NCBI RefSeq assembly: GCF_012328925.1
Contig: NZ_JAAXLS010000055.1
Span: 1 to 42,960, forward strand
Direction of reading: 5' to 3'
DNA: 42,960 nt
Source of the DNA: Amycolatopsis acididurans
Lineage (GTDB): Bacteria; Actinomycetota; Actinomycetes; Mycobacteriales; Pseudonocardiaceae
The notes below the pieces were generated by a model that saw nothing but the letters and a program-made list of their open reading frames with translations, was not told the DNA's origin and made no database searches. A program made the position numbers and the translations under genes. Positions 39,866 to 42,960 of the stretch are shown here, piece after piece (the first letter of the stretch is position 1; each line of letters begins with the position of its first letter).

Positions 39866-40675
39866 TCAGCCCTCGTGAGCCTTGCCCAGCTCCACGGAGC
39901 GGTCCCGCGCCGCCTCGATGGCCGCGAGCAGCGCCGCCCGCACACCGTGCTTCTCCAGCTCGCGGATGGCGTTGATCGTCGTACCGGCCGGGGACGTCAC
40001 GGCCTCCCGCAGGATCACCGGATGCTCATCGCTCTCGGCGAGCATCTTCGCCGCGCCGACGGCGCTCTGGACGATCAGCTTCTCCGCCACCGCGCGCGGC
40101 AGCCCCAGCAGGATCCCGGCGTCGATCATGGCCTCGACCAGGAAGAAGAAGTACGCGGGCCCGGAGCCGGACAGCGCGGTGACCGCGTCCTGCTGCCTCT
40201 CCGGCACCTCGATGACCTGCCCGACCGAGGACAGCATCTCCGTCACCAGCGCCACGTGCTCCGGCCTCGCGTGCGTGCCGGGAGACACCGCGCTCATCGC
40301 CTCGTTGACCACCATCGGGGTGTTCGGCATGACCCGCACGACGGGCACTCCGGCCGGCAGCCGCCGCTCGTACAGCGACGTCGGCAGGCCCGCGCACAGG
40401 GACACGACGAGCGAGTCCGTGCCCACCAGCGGGGCCAGCTCGTCCAGCACCGGCTCGATGTCCTGCGGCTTCACCGCGACCACCAGCACGTCGGCTCGCT
40501 TCGCCGCTTCGGCGACCTCGACGCCGACGATCCCGTAGCGCTCGGTCAGCTCGGCGGCCCGCTCCGGGTGCCGCTCGGTGAACAGCAGGTCACTCGCGCT
40601 CCGGCCGCCGTGCAGCAGCCCCGACAGCAGCGCCTCACCGATTTTGCCCGCACCCAGCACAGCGATTGTGGTCAT
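39866..40675 (-). CDS. proC: pyrroline-5-carboxylate reductase ProC
   Basis: 269 residues from ATG. It reduces pyrroline-5-carboxylate to proline with NAD(P)H. The dinucleotide site IAVLGAGKIGEALLSGLL is at residues 4-21, VVAVKPQDI follows, and the C-terminal substrate-binding block is ALSGSGPAYFFFLVEAM...TSPAGTTINAIRELE. TACGCT lies six bases before the ATG, suggesting a leaderless transcript. Confidence 0.95.
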   Translation of the reverse strand: MTTIAVLGAGKIGEALLSGLLHGGRSASDLLFTERHPERAAELTERYGIVGVEVAEAAKRADVLVVAVKPQDIEPVLDELAPLVGTDSLVVSLCAGLPTSLYERRLPAGVPVVRVMPNTPMVVNEAMSAVSPGTHARPEHVALVTEMLSSVGQVIEVPERQQDAVTALSGSGPAYFFFLVEAMIDAGILLGLPRAVAEKLIVQSAVGAAKMLAESDEHPVILREAVTSPAGTTINAIRELEKHGVRAALLAAIEAARDRSVELGKAHEG

Positions 40676-40681
40676 GCCTGG

Positions 40682-40687
40682 AGCGTA
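40682..40687 (-). promoter_or_regulatory. putative -10 TACGCT of proC
   Basis: Minus-strand TACGCT ends six bases before the proC ATG. Leaderless geometry; no clear -35. Confidence 0.3.
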
Positions 40688-40719
40688 AGCCGCCGCCCGA
40701 ACCGCCTCCGGCCTGCCCC

Positions 40720-41541
40720 TCAGGGCGCCAGTGCGAGCTGCCGCGCCTGGCAGACGAGCCTGCCGGTCGCGTCGATCACCGTCGCGTCGGAGTCGAACCA
40801 CGACTCGTGGACCGCCCGGCACTCGACCTGCACGCGCAGCCAGCCGGGGGCGGGCCGCGCACGCAGGTACGCGGTCAGCTGCGCGGTCGGGGCCCAGCCG
40901 AAGCGCCCGAGGTTGAACACCACCGGCGGGTTCACGTCACCGGCCAGCAGCACGAAGTACGGGTCAGGCGCACTGTGCCTCGGCCGCACCCACAACCGCA
41001 TCCTCGGCGGGTCGCCGGCGCGGCCGGACAGGTATCCCGCGGTCGCCGGGTCGATCCGGATGTCGCAGCCCTTCGCCAGGTTGAACACGCCTTCCGCGGT
41101 GTCGCCGCCCAGCGGGATCGCGCGCGGCGGCGGTTCGACCGGCATCGACGGCAGATCGGCCCAGTCCGGTCGCCGCATCGGCAGCCGTCCCGCGGTCACC
41201 GTCGCCTCCACGCAGCTGCGGCCCCGCTGCTCCATCCGCACGCCGACGACCGTCGCGCGGCGGCCCAGTTTGCGCACGTCGGTGCGTAGCAGCACCGGCC
41301 CGATCGCGGGCGGGCGCAGGAACTCCGCACTCACCACGAGCGGTTCGACCGAGGGCTCGCCCCGCTCGGCGAGCACCACGACCGCCGCCTTCGCGAGCAG
41401 CGCGAGCAGGAACCCGCCGTGCGGGTGACTGCCGATGGACCATTCCTGCCGAAGATCGGCGGTCAGCGTTCCGTCTCCCAGTGACCGCACCACACAAGCC
41501 ACGCCGAAGGCCGCAGGGTCCGGGGCTTCCAGCGTGCTCAC
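40720..41541 (-). CDS. acyl-CoA thioesterase family protein, double hotdog
   Basis: 273 residues from GTG, overlapping the stop of the short upstream gene (GTGA). Two hotdog-like halves are visible, with HPHGGFLLALLAKAAVVVL (about residues 38-57) as the first central helix and VFNLGRFGWAPTAQLTAYL (about 215-235) as the second. This is the TesB-like 4HBT_3 arrangement of actinobacterial acyl-CoA thioesterases. The substrate is unknown. Confidence 0.82.
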   Translation of the reverse strand: MSTLEAPDPAAFGVACVVRSLGDGTLTADLRQEWSIGSHPHGGFLLALLAKAAVVVLAERGEPSVEPLVVSAEFLRPPAIGPVLLRTDVRKLGRRATVVGVRMEQRGRSCVEATVTAGRLPMRRPDWADLPSMPVEPPPRAIPLGGDTAEGVFNLAKGCDIRIDPATAGYLSGRAGDPPRMRLWVRPRHSAPDPYFVLLAGDVNPPVVFNLGRFGWAPTAQLTAYLRARPAPGWLRVQVECRAVHESWFDSDATVIDATGRLVCQARQLALAP

Positions 41542-41768
41542 GAACGACTGACCAACTCACTCAGCCCGCGCTGCTCGTCGGGCCGCACGCGGCCGTGGGA
41601 GGCCGCGCGATCGGCCAGGATCGCGATGGCCCTCGGGGCGTGCGTGGCGAACATCGGACAACCATGCCCCGCCGGCAACGTGTTCGCACACCGAACGAAT
41701 TTCAGGTCCATCACGACGCTTCTCGTACCGGGGCTGGTGGCGTGGATCAGCGATCGCAGCGGGTTCAC
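41538..41768 (-). CDS. short hypothetical protein coupled to the thioesterase gene
   Basis: 76 residues from GTG, or 57 from an internal ATG at 41711 (MDLKFVRCANTLPAGHGCPM). I do not recognise a family. Two Cys in the MDLKFVRCANTLPAGHGCP segment might be functional. The stop overlaps the thioesterase start in the GTGA pattern used throughout the window, which supports a real gene. Confidence 0.5.
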   Translation of the reverse strand: MNPLRSLIHATSPGTRSVVMDLKFVRCANTLPAGHGCPMFATHAPRAIAILADRAASHGRVRPDEQRGLSELVSRS

Positions 41769-41842
41769 GACGGAAACTTTACGTGTTCACATATCGGAAG
41801 CCCATGCTCCACAGGTGCTGGAAAACGTGAAATTTGATCTTG

Positions 41843-42631
41843 TTACTGACCGAGGTGGAAACGGGCGAACAGCAGCGCCTCGGCCAGCTCCTTCATGCGG
41901 TGCGCGGGGCTGGGCGCGCGGCGCGTGTTGACCTCCAGCACGACCTGCCCGTCGAAACCGCCGGTCACCAGCTTCTCGAGGAGTGCCGCACACGGCTGGT
42001 TGCCCCGGCCGGGCACCAGGTGCTCGTCCTTCGGGATGCCCGTGCCGTCGGCGAGGTGCACATGGCTGAGCGCGGGCCCCATCCGGTGGGCGAGTGCCAT
42101 CGCGTCCATGCCGGCCGCCGCCGAATGTGACAAATCCAGCGTGTAATGCTCGTAACCCACGTCCGTCGGATCGATCGAGGGGCGAAACGCGGACATCCGC
42201 GCGTCCCGCCTGCCGCCGGGCGGCCGCACCTTGAACATGTTCTCGACCGCGATCTCGATCCCGCTCGTCTCCTCCAGTTCGGCGAGCAGGTCGGGGAACT
42301 GGTCTGCGTAGCGCCGCTGCCAGCGAAACGGCGGATGCACCACGACGGTGCGGGCCTCCAGGTCCAGTGCCGCCTCGACGCTGCGGCGCAGCCGCACGAC
42401 CGGGTCCGGCGACCACACGCGCTGCGTGATCAGCAGCGACGGGGAATGCACCGACAGCACGGGCATCCCGGTCCGGCGCGACCACCGGCGCAGTTCGGGG
42501 ACGTTCTGGCTCACCGAGTCGACCCAGACCATCACCTCCACCCCGTCGAAGCCGAGGTCCGCGGCAAGCTCGAAACCGGTGCCCGCGCGCAACGGCCACA
42601 CCGATGCCGTGGAAAGCCCGACGGGGATCAA
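41843..42631 (-). CDS. sugar phosphate isomerase/epimerase family TIM-barrel protein (Rv0498-like)
   Basis: 262 residues from TTG, whose last two bases belong to the TGA of the upstream gene (TTGA), so coupled translation explains the weak start. Xylose-isomerase-like barrel: GFDGVEVMVWVDS, VVHPPFRWQ, IAVENMF, LDLSHSAAAGMDA, LSHVHLADGTG and GQVVLEVNTRR carry the expected His/Glu/Asp metal ligands. Substrate unknown. About 20 residues shorter than Rv0498. Confidence 0.85.
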   Translation of the reverse strand: MIPVGLSTASVWPLRAGTGFELAADLGFDGVEVMVWVDSVSQNVPELRRWSRRTGMPVLSVHSPSLLITQRVWSPDPVVRLRRSVEAALDLEARTVVVHPPFRWQRRYADQFPDLLAELEETSGIEIAVENMFKVRPPGGRRDARMSAFRPSIDPTDVGYEHYTLDLSHSAAAGMDAMALAHRMGPALSHVHLADGTGIPKDEHLVPGRGNQPCAALLEKLVTGGFDGQVVLEVNTRRAPSPAHRMKELAEALLFARFHLGQ

Positions 42632-42960
42632 CGTGACAGCAGCAGGAGGGCGGCCGGTGACACCGTCACGACCAGCCCGACCAGCACCGCGAGCACCATC
42701 GTCTGCAGGTCGTCGGCGCGGCGGATCTTGCGCACGATCCACACCAGCCCGACGATCACGATGAGCGCGGCGACCAGCGCGGCGGCCGGGATCTGGCCCC
42801 ACAGCCAGTTGAACCCGAGCCACACCGCGGCACCGCCGATGACGCCCAGCGCGAGCTGGACGGCCATGGACAGCCACTGCTTGGCGGGCGAGGCCGCTTC
42901 GCCGTGTTCGTGCTCGTCGTCCTCGTCGTGCTCCGGCTCGTAGTCGTAGCCGCCGAGCCG
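42628..42960 (-). CDS. Rv0497-like membrane protein, 5' end outside the window
   Basis: The frame is open from the right edge to a TGA. The visible part begins with an acidic, Tyr/His/Glu/Asp-rich stretch (GGYDYEPEHDEDDEHEHGE), continues with AKQWLS, then has three membrane helices ending SPAALLLLSR. That order matches mycobacterial Rv0497. The acidic part lies before the ATG at 42867, so the true start is further upstream. Function unknown; coupled to the isomerase gene. Confidence 0.8.
   Translation of the reverse strand, partial: RLGGYDYEPEHDEDDEHEHGEAASPAKQWLSMAVQLALGVIGGAAVWLGFNWLWGQIPAAALVAALIVIVGLVWIVRKIRRADDLQTMVLAVLVGLVVTVSPAALLLLSR

Noticed and set aside
41626..41931. Plus-strand 101-residue frame
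   Set aside because: Overlaps the minus-strand isomerase and short gene, and has no recognisable feature or ribosome site.

Overview
The window is high-GC actinobacterial chromosome. GTG starts are frequent, neighbouring genes often overlap by four bases (ATGA, GTGA, TTGA), and the gene order matches two known actinobacterial neighbourhoods. One is the Mycobacterium tuberculosis block Rv0497 to Rv0555 (membrane protein, sugar isomerase, proC, Rv0500A/B, galE2, acyltransferase, serB1, glutaredoxin, hemA-C-D-B, hemL-gpm-resA-ccdA-resB-ccsA-Rv0530, menA, menE, menB, menD). The other is the Streptomyces rex-hemA-hemC-hemD / bldN-rsbN neighbourhood. Having bldC and a bldN/rsbN pair together with mycobacterial-type order suggests a filamentous member of the Pseudonocardiaceae, of Amycolatopsis type. 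The genus is an inference.

Layout. 1-650: tail of an IS256-type transposase with its terminal repeat, a pair of consensus DnaA boxes, and a 12-unit array of 22-bp repeats. 647-4316 (minus): DUF3592 membrane protein, secreted M1 peptidase, menD. 4374-7497 (plus): menB, menE, a tiny secreted peptide, menA. 7490-9293 (minus): Cds1-type cysteine desulfhydrase, DUF4229 protein, Lrp/AsnC regulator. 9455-9997 (plus): bldC and a small membrane protein. 10027-17605 (minus): MinD/ParA-like ATPase, the System II cytochrome c maturation genes ccsB-resB-ccdA-resA, a histidine phosphatase and hemL. A plus-strand membrane ORF sits between ccdA and resA. 17703-20033 (minus): three small membrane proteins and hemB. 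20073-25529: an insertion into the conserved heme cluster carrying a biotin carrier, rmlA, a carboxyltransferase and a divergent GH78 alpha-L-rhamnosidase. 25578-33703 (minus): hemD fusion, hemC, hemA, rex, a molybdopterin oxidoreductase, a glutaredoxin-like protein and an acyl-CoA ligase. 33859-36506 (plus): bldN-like sigma factor, rsbN-like DUF5667 protein, SerB1-like HAD phosphatase. 36507-36989: two converging 22-bp repeat arrays. 36990-42960 (minus): acyltransferase, epimerase, ribosomal protein bS22, an excisionase-fold DNA-binding protein, proC, thioesterase, a short unknown gene, sugar isomerase, and a membrane protein cut by the window edge.

How the parts fit. Most genes serve respiration: menaquinone synthesis (menABDE), heme synthesis (hemA, B, C, D, L), attachment of heme to c-type cytochromes (ccdA, resA, resB, ccsB) and NADH/NAD sensing by Rex. 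A Rex operator (TTGTG-N8-CACAA) overlaps the likely -35 of the rex-hemA-hemC promoter. Developmental regulators (bldC, bldN/rsbN) are interleaved with these genes, as in Streptomyces.

Most unusual features. (1) Three 22-bp-period arrays each begin 4-11 bases after a TAA stop codon and run outward from that gene. (2) Two exact DnaA boxes lie in an intergenic region beside an IS end. (3) Several promoters have a TANNNT -10 hexamer 6 or 7 bases before the start codon, which predicts leaderless mRNAs. (4) A carboxylase-RmlA-rhamnosidase block interrupts the heme genes. (5) An opposite-strand membrane ORF splits resA from ccdA.
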